Assembly: GCA_002633005.1 (NCBI GenBank)
Contig: NMRA01000155.1
Coordinates: 745,643 to 809,642, forward strand
DNA length: 64,000 nucleotides
Reading direction: 5' to 3'
Source: Phoronis australis
Taxonomy: Eukaryota > Phoronida > Phoronidae
Shown: piece by piece, positions 23,901 through 34,600 of the stretch
Layout: every line of letters begins with the position of its first letter
How positions within the stretch are numbered: the first letter of the stretch is position 1
The notes under the pieces: generated by a model
Seen by the model: only the letters and a program-made list of their open reading frames with translations
Told to the model about the DNA's origin: nothing
The model's database searches: none
Position numbers and translations under genes: made by a program

Positions 23901-26900
23901 AAGCGCACGCACAATTGATCTCCGCGTGTTTTGCCGATGAGCCACGAAGACTCAGCAATTCACAATATTTTCAGAGTGAATCCCCCGGGCCCCCCCCCCT
24001 CAATTTTCTCCAAGTTGGTTTATTTGAGGTTTACACACGGTGCCGTTTTTGTTTTGCTGGAGACGTTTTTGTTTTTGTTTTTTTTTATTTTTGGGTCCTG
24101 GCCCAAAGGGGGAGGTTTAAACCCCCTGAACCCCCCCCGTAGATCCGCCACTGAGTAGGTCTCTTAGTATGAGATTAGTAGTTAAATCGTGGTGGTGTAT
24201 TGGTAACGCACGCGCGCTCTATCCGCCAGGTCGTGAGTTTGAGTCTTAGGTACTTGCAGTTTTTCCTGTTTGACACGTTCTCCGTGTTTTTTTTGCCTTT
24301 TTTTCTTGGATAATACTTCAGGAATCAAGGAAAATGCTTGATTTTTAGAGGTAAAAAAACCCTCCTGACCTCGCCCCATTCGGTGCTATGCGCATCTACA
24401 ATCGTGGTTCAGTTTGCGCAAATGCTTACAGCCGGACAAAATGTTGGGCCCCCCTTGTGATATCCTAGATCCGCTACTGCGTTGGAGCGCAGCAACTACC
24501 TAGATGCTCCCATTTATATCTGCCGTGCAAGAAGGAAATCATAGGAAATGTACGCAAATGACATTGCTGCCAATAGTTATCAGAATAAACAGAATAAAAT
24601 GATATCACTTTAAACTCCGTAACATAAGTCACTGAGGTAACACGTTGCCCTGAAGCCGAGTCATTACCATTGGAAACACCGTCTTACCCGCAAGCATAAG
24701 TCCGTTACTAACTTTGAGACCCACATAAGAGCCATCTAACGAATGGTTCCCACGACGCACTTTCACTGTCCAATTCATTTCTACGGCCATGTAAACAAAG
24801 TGCGTGCGCACCTGTGAAAATAGTATTAAATACTATAATCTAACACTATTACTGAGAACTGCATGGGCTCATGTGATCGGTTTTAGGCGTGTTCACTTTG
24901 TCTCATCTTTACTACGGCAAAAATTCCGTTCAAACAAAGGTGTTCACGGGCAAATTGTGCCTCACAGTCCTCTTCCTTCGTTCATTAAATGCATTTTAGT
25001 AATAATACAGTGTTAAGTGGTAAGTAGCTGCGGAACCAAGTGAGTCATGTATTTTGGCAAGTGTTTCGTGAACCTTCTTCCTAATTAACTATGAAGCAGG
25101 GGTCCCAGCACCCTGCATTAGAGTTGCTTTGGCTCACCATGGCGCTTCCAAGTACTGGCGACACCTTCAGTGTTTTCCTTCCTGCTGTCACTGCCACATC
25201 ACCCCTTTCGTCCTGGCATATTCGTACGCCGTTTACTACGACAGTGAGTCCGTTGACAGTCGGATAAAATCTGCAAGGAAATAACACTGAACACAGAGTC
25301 AAATAACACTACATTCCCTGTTGACAAGCTCCTCGTAAGCCCTGGATTAAAGCCAACCATATCGTATATTATCAATTGTGGATTTTAGAGAATGAGGTAC
25401 GCAATTCAATTATTGTTGGTGCTCGGAAACCTATCCGCCGATTTTGTTGTGGATTCGTCATAATAGATTGGGTGCAATAGTTCGACCACAAGGTGCCGCA
25501 ACTGCACATACTGTTACAGTCTTCAAATTGTGACTTTTTGTGCAAACCTCCAAGGCACAAACGATTTGCGACTTTCGGAAGTAGCTCAAACTGTCGTGCA
25601 GTTTGTGAAGTGCTTCTGACCAAAGCACACCTTGCTTCAGTATACACAAACACAACGAATTGGTGCAGTGACGGAATACGTGTCCGGAATGCAGCTTGGG
25701 ATGGGTGGTTTTCAGCTGCTCGCCCCATGAAAATGGACTGTGATAGGGGCAGTGGCTATAATAGACATTCATACGGTGTCGACGATGAACAGAACAACTG
25801 CAACGATAGACGTTGGTACTCCATTTTTAAACAACGTAAAGATGTGCCTTTGGACGGTTGTTTCCCAAACTACGACGTTTTTGTTTGGCGAAGGTCTGTA
25901 CAAACAGTCGTAATTTGAGGGCTATGACAGATTTGTGCAACTCCAAAACCTCAACTTGTTTCAACAAAAATTACGACAAATGTGTTTAACATTTAAAGGC
26001 GTGCCTGGACAAACGCTCATAATTCAAAGTCGAATTATTGACGCAAAATTGAACAAACAACGTCACCGGTCACAGTCCGACTCTGCTCGCAGATCTAAGC
26101 CCGGCCCACTTGATAAATGGCAAAGTATTTAACCTTAATTAACAAGTAGTGTTTTCGGCCTTGATTTCAGCAAGTGGTTGCATGCAGACAACCGCGAGAG
26201 TTGGCGAGATTTTAATCACAAATGACAACGGATTTGGTTTATAGCTCTCGTTGAAGCTAATAACCTCAAGAAGTATATAATGGTGTTGTAATCGACCGGT
26301 GGTCCTGACAGATCACTGGACTAGAGAGTCTGCACGGGCAGCAAGAAGTCTTGGGTTCGAACCCCGGTCGGGGCCGAGAACGTTTCAGACTTAACCATAT
26401 GTTGCGTGATATATCACCAACATGTGGCCTGTATGAAGACTTACAATTATTGCTTAACTACATGAAGTCTTTCCTTCCAACAATAATCCAAAAAACCTCG
26501 AAACCATGTGTATTGCACTCGTTCATTCGAGTGCAACGAAGTCACCACTGTTCAATCCACGAGTGACTCCAGAAGTCGGTGACAAAGCACACTCGTATAA
26601 TATTTATCAGATCTGAAAGTGTCGGTGCAAGTGGTGTGACAACCAAAACTCTCGAAGCAAAAATATATCCGTTAATACTTACATTTGTTAAGTCGCGTTC
26701 GGAGGTGCTATTATTAAAATCTCTTGGTCTATTTACACCGACCTCTTGTCTACTCACACTCACGACGTTTCGGTCAGTCTATTCTCCGGCGTGTTCCCGC
26801 GTTCTTAGAAGAACGAGCACGGATATGTGGTACACTCATGGTGTGAGTTTTTTTATCCGAGGCAGGAATTGAATCCACAACTTCTGAAACTACAGATAAT

Positions 26901-28455
26901 TCGAGTGGATGACTCCGTGGTGTAGTGCTGGACTCGAATTATCTGTAGTTTCAGAAGTCGTGAGTTCAAATCCTGCCTCGGACAAAAAATCACACCATGA
27001 ATGTACCACATATCCGTGCTCGTTCTTATAAGAACGCGGAAACACCTGACGATGGCCGAAGAATAGACTGACCGAAACGTCGTGACAGTGTAAATAGACA
27101 AGAGGTAGGTGTAAATAGACCAAGCGATTTTAATTATAGTAACACACCACCACCTCAGAGCGGTTTTAGAAAGTCGTTCGGAGGTGCCACCCTCCTCCCA
27201 AGTCTCAAATCCTCGCTTTAAGAAATCGGTGTTTAGGTACATTTCGATGCCGTTTGATTGATTTCTGGCAAAACATTACCATATGCCCCCAAACAGATCT
27301 AGATAGACTCATACCCGTATGCTGACTGCAAATTATCTAGGTAAATGCTTCTACTCTATTGTGTGAACGAAGCCCAATAAGTTTACCTGGAGGTTTGCAC
27401 CATCTGTTCGCAGTTAGGTACTACATGCTCGCCGTATCCTTGCGAAGAGTACAGAAGACTGACGGACCGATCTGCCGTCATATCCGAGAAGCGATTGGGT
27501 GGAACGGGCGTCACTTCCCTCCCTCTGATGCAATAGCAAAGAGAACCTGCGTCACAGATAGTGTACATGGATGTAGGGTGCATATTCCAATCGAACAATA
27601 TCCGTGTTGACGTGGGCTTTGAAGGCGAAGACGAAGAAGAAAATATGACGGACAAAATAACCAAGCAAACAGACACGCCAGTTCATGGCAAAGACAACAA
27701 TTTTGAAAGAGGTAAACTAAATTTTTCTAGTAAAAAACAAAGACGCTGTCAGTGACAGTCTGAGTGAATCAGGTGTGTAAGCCTCACCGGAAGCAACGTG
27801 GCAGCTGTCGGTTGTCATCAGCGCTTTTCGTTGGCCATACAAATCCACTTCCACCAATGTGTTTTCTTGCCAAAGTTTAGCAGCTGAAAGAAATTTGTTC
27901 CTCTTCATATGTAAATGCAATTTGAAGAGATCATGGGATTCAGAAACAAAGCTATTTCACTTGCGTTTTATAATATTTCCAAACTGTCGGGAATTTAGAG
28001 GCAGTAAAATTGATGATCCGTGACAATTTCTGGATCTTAGTGACACCTGTTTAGTATTGTACCCGTAGCACCGTTCGTTGAATGCAGCGCCTATTGGTAA
28101 GCTCCTACATATAGTAGTGACTGTAGACTATTGCTATCTTTTCTTGCTCGTGCTTCTTCGTAAATATGATGACGTAAGGTATCTCAGTAACGAAGGCTAA
28201 CCCTCCCAATAACACACTCTCTCAGTCTTATGAGCGATAACTCTGTGAAAGGATTATAGGTAACTTGACCTCTCAATGATTGGCAGCACGAACATTAGGA
28301 CATTACGATTTGTTGGAAAAAACATTAGGACATTCTGATTGGTATACATGCATCAGTATAGTGCACCATCTATTTGTTGGAAAAAACATTAGGACATTCT
28401 GATTGGTATACATGCATCAGTATAGTGCACCATCTATCGACAAATGCCTAGGAGA

Positions 28456-28521
<66 letters not shown>

Positions 28522-31500
28522 GCTGCCGCTGCCGCTCTTGCTGCTGCGGCAACGGTAAGAACAAACTAAACCCATGCTTTCCATACAAGTTTGTGCCTGT
28601 GCCACACTCAACTTTGGATAAAAGATGTCAAATAAAACAACAAAACGGCTTATTACCGGACCATATACTCGGGATAAACATTCAAATCGTGGCGTGCACA
28701 CTGATCTCCACAGACATGGATTTCTGCGTGTCGATTGTCCGCCTTTCACTCTGCCAATCTCCTCCGGAGGTGGCGATGAGTTAGACAGTATTCCAAAAAG
28801 AAAACACGACGATCACGTCAACAACATAATTGTTTGTCACTGTTAAGACCGTGTAAGATAGTTCGATAAAGGCAGCGCCACCATGGGGTAACTCTTCGCG
28901 CATAGTGCTCTGCTGATAGTTCTCATTAACCTTTTGCAGACTGTACGTTTGTCTTCGAGGTACACTACTTACAGGCCACATTCGAATAATCGACTCTGTA
29001 CAATACAGTAAAAACTGACGATATGGTGTTTATGTACATGTATTATCTATAGCCTTTTGAAAACGCAAAACAAGCAAGCTAGTCAATTCAGCACGTTTCC
29101 AAATACAGTGTAAGTAGTCGATACAGTAAGAGAACTGACATTCAGTTTTCACGAAGCCGACTTTGTGCTTGGCACCCGGGGCGCGGCTACCATTAGTCAC
29201 AACGAGGCACGTGTAAAATGTTTTCATTGGTCGAAGCATTGGTTTTGTTTTCAGTAGGAAACGCAACAAATGGAAGTAAGTAGATGTTAGCAAGTAAATA
29301 AAGGCTACCTATATGGTAAATGCAGCTCGAGTTTCCACGCGCGTTGGTCGATGCGACAGCTTTGTGGCGATGGTTGACAACTCGTATCGTCTTGTCTAAC
29401 GTCATTTCCACCGATATGTCGTACTTCATGATCACCGTCAGTAGTCCATTTGGCGAAACGTAAATGTAGGGATGGCTTTGCGGAAAAGACATGACGTATC
29501 CCATCGACGGCTGTGGCATGGGTGCCAGAATTCTGGGAGAGTTTGCCGTCAACAGGCCGTGCGAACCTTGAGCTAAAAGAGCATGCTGTTGGCTGGTCAA
29601 TTGATTGGGGAGTTGAGTCCAGCTGGACACTTCAGTAGCACCATTCTGAGAATATGAGCCTTGGGGTGGTTGCGGCACAAACATGTTGAACCGACGATTG
29701 ACCACGCGGTCAAAATTGCTAAGCCCAGAAAATTTTGTCTGTGTGTCGAAGAAGGGAGAGCTTGGTGTTGGACTTGAAAACATCCCTGCGTAGTCTGTGG
29801 GTGTGGCTAGCGAGAACGGAGAGGGCACTCCTGGCGGAATGAAAGAGTAACCGTTCAGAGGAGGCACCGGGCCACCGATAACGTAAGGTCCTGCTGGGAA
29901 CGGGGTACAAGAAGTCTCCAGAGACCTTTGGGATTGTTGCTTGCTAAAAGTTGGCCACTCAGGTACAAGCTGATCCTTTGGACTGTCGTCAGGTCTCCTG
30001 TTGTTCATGAATCCGAAGATACTCGACATTGGTGTAGGAAATAGTTCCGAAAACGGTAGCGGCTCGAAAGACACCGCCTCCCATTCCTCATTAATCTCAG
30101 TCTCCACCTTCTGCGCACTTTTGTCGTCGTCAGATCGAGGCTCTGTCATAATTATTTGGCCTTCAGTTTGCGTGTTCGCTGTTCGTGAGGTTGAAGAGTC
30201 ATCCTGACGAAGGTCTAACTGTATCCTCTTTTCAAATTCAAAAGATTGACCTGAATTCTGTTTGGTATCTGTGTCAGCGGTTAGTTCGCGAGATTGAAAT
30301 GGCTTACTGTGAACTATTCTTGGTTGTTGGAATAACACAAAATCACCGGGCTGAGTATCATCAGACCAGTCTCGAACTCGACGCGGGTTACTCTGTGGTG
30401 ATGCCTCTGTCTCCTTGCACGTACCCATGTATCTTAAAGCAAAAACACCGTCGTTGGTACTTCCTACTCTGTCTGACAACTCAGTTTTATCACTGATGCT
30501 TTCAAAAATATGTAATGTCATTTTTCGTTAGACCAATTAGACAAAGTCCAATCTACTCCACACACTGACGCAGTGAAATGGCCTATGCATTTCAAAAACG
30601 GTCCTTTTATTCATAGCTACGCTTATAATGTTAAAGCGTCATTAAACCTGTGCTTCAGTCACCGTTATACAATTGGTATTGTTTTTTCCGTACTCAGTCT
30701 GGAAGTTATCTTTGGGTCACGTAATATGAATCTTGTTAGCTTGGTCTGAAGAAATAATGAATTGCTAGTCCTGAAATCACCTCCAATAAGGAGCATGTGG
30801 AGACCAACTTTAAGGCGGTGAGCCTAAATCAAACTTTTTTTACATAAGGCACGAGTTCAATGCCGCTTTAAAGTCCCACCTGCGTCGTCATTGAAAACCA
30901 CTGTAAAGTCTGGTTCATGTTTCGAGTGGAAACACTTATTTTTATTTTTAATGGGGCGGTACGTCAGCTTTTTTAAAATTCCACATGACGAAATCATGGA
31001 CTAACTGTAATGGAATCATTTATAGCTTAAACGGGGAGATTTCACATATCAAAGTGAACAATTCCAGTTGCAAATCTTGATGTCGTTTACGTGAGCATGT
31101 AAAACAGAAGATTACGATTATTTTCAGCACTGCATGAAGAATCCTAAACATTTGCGCAAGGCCCATGGTTTTATGATCTTCAACTGTCCATTAGGCAAAA
31201 ACTTAAGTTTTAGGTCCATAAGTAGATTGGGGAAAACACAACCAAACGTAAAAAAAAGCCTGCCAAACGTATTGAGTACTCTGCGAACATTTCTGCCTTC
31301 GAAAACTGCGGTTTTCTCCACTCGCTGCGTCATAGACACTCCTGTGGGGTTTGGCTCTTACCTACATGCTGTGTCACTGATAGCTCTTCTGTCCAAGTCG
31401 AGGTCAAGCTGTTCTCGTGGTTCCACGAGAGATTTTGTTTCCGGCAAGTAGACGAGATCCATGCAGTTGACGCTGCCACCAGATGTCTCTGAGCCCGTTG

Positions 31501-31582
31501 ACGGGTGTTCGGTGTCTGAACTCGGGGCCTTGATGTCCACCTCGGCTGGTACTCTAATACATGCAAAAGCGTCCTGGTTCAT
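20909..31582 (-). CDS. Uncharacterised six-exon protein, about 633 aa
   Basis: Hand-spliced exons in coding order are 31582-31362, 30432-29309, 27522-27387, 25270-25138, 24811-24688 and 21072-20909. Phases 2, 1, 2, 0, 1 match at every join and the sum is 1,902 nt ending TAG. Several splice sites are strong (ttatttccttgcag, attttcacag, cttttatttag; donors gtaaga, gtgagc). The first exon and the exact acceptor of the long exon are less certain; an in-frame ATG at 30521 is an alternative start. Residues 1 to about 390 are Ser/Pro/Gln-rich and probably disordered. A folded region follows: TVIMKYDISVEMTLDKTIRV, SSCIYHIGREV, GLTVVVNGVRICQDE and VYMAVEMNWTVKVRRG. This looks like repeated beta-rich units on the pattern 'sVemt.d.tirvvn'. 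The tail is acidic. I cannot name the family and infer no function. Introns hold many repeats. Confidence 0.65.
21210..21251. repeat. Truncated ggcggattta end adjoining an assembly N
   Basis: The sequence cagaggcggatttagggggg is followed by a run of C that ends at an N (21251). It matches the terminal motif of the 21820-24153 element. The homopolymer probably explains the unresolved base. Confidence 0.5.
21820..24153. mobile_element. 2.3-kb TIR DNA element, degraded interior
   Basis: The left end reads cagtggcggatctacg, and the right end ccgtagatccgccactg is its reverse complement for about 16 bp; G/C runs follow internally at both ends. Flanking AGTAG occurs immediately on both sides (21815-21819 and 24154-24158), a 5-bp target duplication. 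The interior has minus-strand frames at 21853-22194 and 22206-22666 and broken frames at 22895-23272, none identifiable as a transposase. Around 22490-22810 a segment containing gaccagaagtacactgaa is partly duplicated. It lies in the last intron of the six-exon minus-strand gene. The missing transposase suggests a non-autonomous or dead copy. Confidence 0.75.
24180..24477 (+). mobile_element. tRNA-derived SINE-like repeat, copy 1
   Basis: The sequence starts with a tRNA-like head: gtggtgtattggtaacgcac resembles an A box, and ggtcgtgagtttgagtctt a B box. A shared body then runs through cctgtttgacacgttctccg and ttcaggaatcaaggaaaatg to ggacaaaatgttggg, ending cctagatccgctactg. The body is nearly identical to 62870-63160. 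The terminal gatccgctactg resembles the right end of the adjacent TIR element, so the SINE may have been captured inside a member of that family. Confidence 0.6.
25524..25918 (+). CDS. Possible Cys-rich coding exon, unrecognised
   Basis: A plausible acceptor (catactgttacag, ending about 25530) leads into a clean frame ending TGA at 25918. It encodes about 130 residues with eight cysteines and many Trp, Asn and Asp: SSNCDFLCKPPRHKR, SNCRAVCE, TNWCSDGIRVRNAAWDGWFS, KMDCDRG, NNCNDRRWY and DGCFPNYDVFVW. The composition suggests a secreted disulphide-bonded domain, perhaps lectin-like, but I recognise no family. No ATG or signal peptide is present, so an upstream exon would be required. It lies within an intron of the minus-strand six-exon gene (20909-31582), on the opposite strand. 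It could be a relic exon or chance. Confidence 0.35.
26296..26375 (+). repeat. tRNA-like SINE head or tRNA pseudogene
   Basis: gaccggtggtcc and ccccggtcggggcc can pair as an acceptor-like stem. The sequence gggttcgaacccc is a perfect T-arm with a B box. The middle does not form a good D arm or anticodon arm, so I do not call a functional tRNA. A SINE head is more likely; its tail is not defined. Confidence 0.45.
26690..27187. mobile_element. Foldback pair of tRNA-derived SINEs with a shared target duplication
   Basis: Two copies of one SINE face each other: an inverted left arm (26709-26905) and a right arm (26933-27170), about 90% identical by eye, with a 27-bp spacer. The right copy has an A-box-like ccgtggtgtagtgctggact and a B-box gtgagttcaaatcctgcctc. 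The left copy has the complementary B box. The pair is flanked by direct repeats aagtcgcgttcggaggtgc (26690-26708) and aagtcgttcggaggtgc (27171-27187), the size of a LINE-mediated target duplication. This suggests the pair inserted as one unit. It lies in an intron of the six-exon minus-strand gene. Confidence 0.75.
28309..28437. repeat. 64-bp tandem duplication
   Basis: Two head-to-tail copies (28309-28372 and 28373-28436) of a unit starting tttgttggaaaaaacatta and ending gtgcaccatctat are essentially identical. A partial relative (aacattaggacatt) lies just upstream at about 28291. The near-identity implies a recent event. Confidence 0.9.
28458..28549. repeat. (TGC)21 trinucleotide repeat with interrupted tail
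   Basis: There are twenty-one uninterrupted TGC units (28458-28520), then ccgctg-type variants to about 28549. It lies in an intron of the six-exon minus-strand gene (20909-31582). The minus-strand polyserine frame through it is not supported as a gene. Confidence 0.95.
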
Positions 31583-31657
31583 GGTTGTACAGTCGGTTAT
31601 GGAAGGGTGAGCCGGCTGTCTCGGAATAGAGCAAGTAGTGTCGATAATAGTGGCCAA

Positions 31658-34600
31658 GACAATTATGAATGTATGTCAATAGCCTGCAAATTTTGAGCCT
31701 ACTTCTTACCTCTTGCTATGTGTTTGGCGGCCGGGGACCGCCAGATCCTCGTTTTGTGACTTTTGTCCTGCGTCCCGTCACAGTATCGGGACGAAATTAT
31801 CGTATACTCGTGCACTTAGTTCGTTGCCATACAACTTACCCTTATTTCTTTGTTCAACTTCGCACGTATACGACTAAAAACGCGTTCAATGTGCCACGGT
31901 GTAGCGGTGGTCAGTACCCATACTGAGCATGGCCTAGATCCAGGTACTTTTGTTCCGTTTTTCACTTTGAAGTGTTCGCAATTTTGTAATATTATGTTTG
32001 CTAACTGACTTTTGGTTCGTGTCGCCATATGAAAGTGGAGAAGTATGGGTTTCGTCATGAAAACAGAGCCCGTGATGATTTTAACTAGCAGTTTTAATTG
32101 TTTCTTTTCCCTTGTACACCGAGAGTTTAGCCAACACAGTCAGGTATGACGTTGAACAGTTGACGGTCCATCGGTATTCGAAAATGAAAATAACGAAAGA
32201 AATTACCGGTGTTGTTAGAGTTTGATTGGCACTCTATAAGCCCACTTACTGAGCTATTGCCAAAATTATTCACAATTCAAAGAATTCTACTAGAGAAAGA
32301 TCTTGAACGACCTTTCAGTACCGAAATGTTTTCATTCATGGCTGACACACTGTAGGCAGTGAAAAGGTACCAGAATTTTCCGTCCAACAACACTAACCGG
32401 AAGCTGCGATTAATACACGAAGTAAGTGGCCGCACGCACTTCCGCTGGGGAATCGCACTTAGAAGATATCAATTCCGTTGCCGTCTTGTACTCACATATA
32501 GACCTTATGACGGTATATTAAAAGAAGTTGTGACCCGAATGGCAGCCAATGTACCAAAAGTTAGTTTACGAGTTCACCACTGGACGAAAAATGTGGCACA
32601 GTAAAAAGCGAACAGTGAAATGTCGAATGTCCAAGCGAAAAAGTACTTTTGAAGGCTTTCATTTTCGTGCTGTTATATCTACCGTATGATAGAAGATAAA
32701 TTACTTCATGTGATCTTATAGACAAGTAGAAGTCAATTCCGCGCAATGCTAGTGTAATATACACGGCACTAGATCCTATGATTTCAACCTACTCTGACAC
32801 TACCAAACTTGATTTGGTTTACTGATCAGTCAGGGAATGTGTCGTAAAACATTAAGAAAACTGTAACCGAGGTTTCTGTCGGTGCATTCAACTTTCGTTT
32901 TTCATATCATATGTTCTACTGACGCTTATAATGATTTTAACGATCAATATAGTTTCGAATACGTACTTGAAATGTTGCCACGCATGATTGTCGCTGATCT
33001 CCATATCTGTCAAACTGGTTAAACGATTGTTTTTTTTTCTTTCTTGATCATTCCTCACAACACCATGTCTCGCGATGTCATGATCCCGTGTCTGCAATTG
33101 GTAATCTCGAAATATCTGTTCATGTGTTTTTTGCTTAAATTTGGTTGTCAAAACGTCTGCAGACCTGTCAGTGCATTACATTTGCTACAGTCGACAAACT
33201 TGGTATCAGTTTTTGCTGAGAAAGTTTGACTGAACTACGTGTTAATATCGTTACAGTCACATGGTGTGGAGTTTGCAGATAAAACTCCAGTACTAAAGAC
33301 TCATGTTCTAGTAGTTTGTGCATACAGTGCTGATCGAATCCAATGTCCTATCGAACGAACTTCAGCCTCAGTCAGGCCTCGGGTGACCTTCAACCGGAGT
33401 GAGGTCAGGCTTCGCCCGGACGCGTTCTGAACTCGGTTGGGTTGTGACTCACCCTAAGACTGGCCTAGGTTGGACTCGGTTGGACTGCGGTTATTGAGTC
33501 ATTAAATGTCCGGGGGGTTACCCCTGCATATGCTACCACTGACCGCTGAACCTGCACTCATGGCTTGATTTCCTCGCAGGTTTTTGTCANAATTATCGCT
33601 CTGTATTTTATTGTTTTGGCCTTACAAAACTTGATCGACCCTGGGACATTTTGATACATTGTTCAAGCTACCCCTGGAGCGCTTGTTTGAGTAAATCTGA
33701 ACGATAAATATTTTCGAAAATATATCCCAAAAACGCACAATAAGGTGAATTAGTGAAATATGCTGTTTTTAAGATACGTTTGAAAAAAGAAGCCACTCAC
33801 TCATTGTTTGTTATCATATTGTGAATACGAACACGTCCGGGTATTCGGTTGACGTTCGTAAGCAGACGAACACTGGAAACTTCAACGCCAGATGTCGCAG
33901 GACCGCGCAGAAGAGGAAATAAGATCGTTCACGACTTTAGGGCACTCACGACTTTAGGACCCATGACGGTAAGTCGAATTCACATGTACCCGTGCGAATG
34001 TTTCGCTTGGGAAACTGCCCACGTATATGTTTCATTTGTAACACAAGGCGATACCTTGCGAATTGTTGCGGGATCTTGCATTTGGCGTGATTCTCACGTC
34101 CATGGAACGCACGCTTAGTTTGTTATGGTGGGTTCTGCCTCCTGTCTATGTCATCACAAGCTGATATCGTGAGGTTAGTTTTTAGAATTACATGCATTTG
34201 TCATTGACATTGACTTTTACATCTTCTAATGAAAATGTGAGGTCCAGATACCCGCGACACTATTATGCACAACCCCAATTCAGAGGCGTTTGGACTTCAA
34301 ATCTCAGTGATAACTATTCAATCCATACTGTGTTCACATGTTCGAACAGAGTTAATTGAGGGTTGCGAGCAGGGCCATAAAATGCAATAAACAACACTGC
34401 TTTTTGAAAACTATACACTTTTATGAATTAATGATTCAAAATGTAACCTAAATATGTGTTCGAATCATTAATATCGGTTCCTTATATCTAGGTTTACGCA
34501 CGTCAAAATTTCTCACGTTTCTTTAATTGTGTCAGAGGGCAAAGGGCGCGCATGAATATATATTGTAGATTTTAATAGAAGGAGGTAGTGCTGAAGAAAC

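Noticed and set aside
26296-26375. Functional tRNA gene
   Set aside because: The T arm is perfect but the D and anticodon arms do not fold convincingly; a SINE head is the simpler reading.
27539-27710. Plus-strand exon candidate (ending HGKDNNFER, donor gtaaac)
   Set aside because: It has an acceptable acceptor and donor, but it overlaps the acceptor side of minus-strand exon 27522-27387, whose phases fit a six-exon model; no homology supports the plus-strand reading.
28417-28749. Minus-strand frame with a polyserine run
   Set aside because: It is a translation of the CTG microsatellite with no other coding sign, and it lies in an intron of the six-exon gene.
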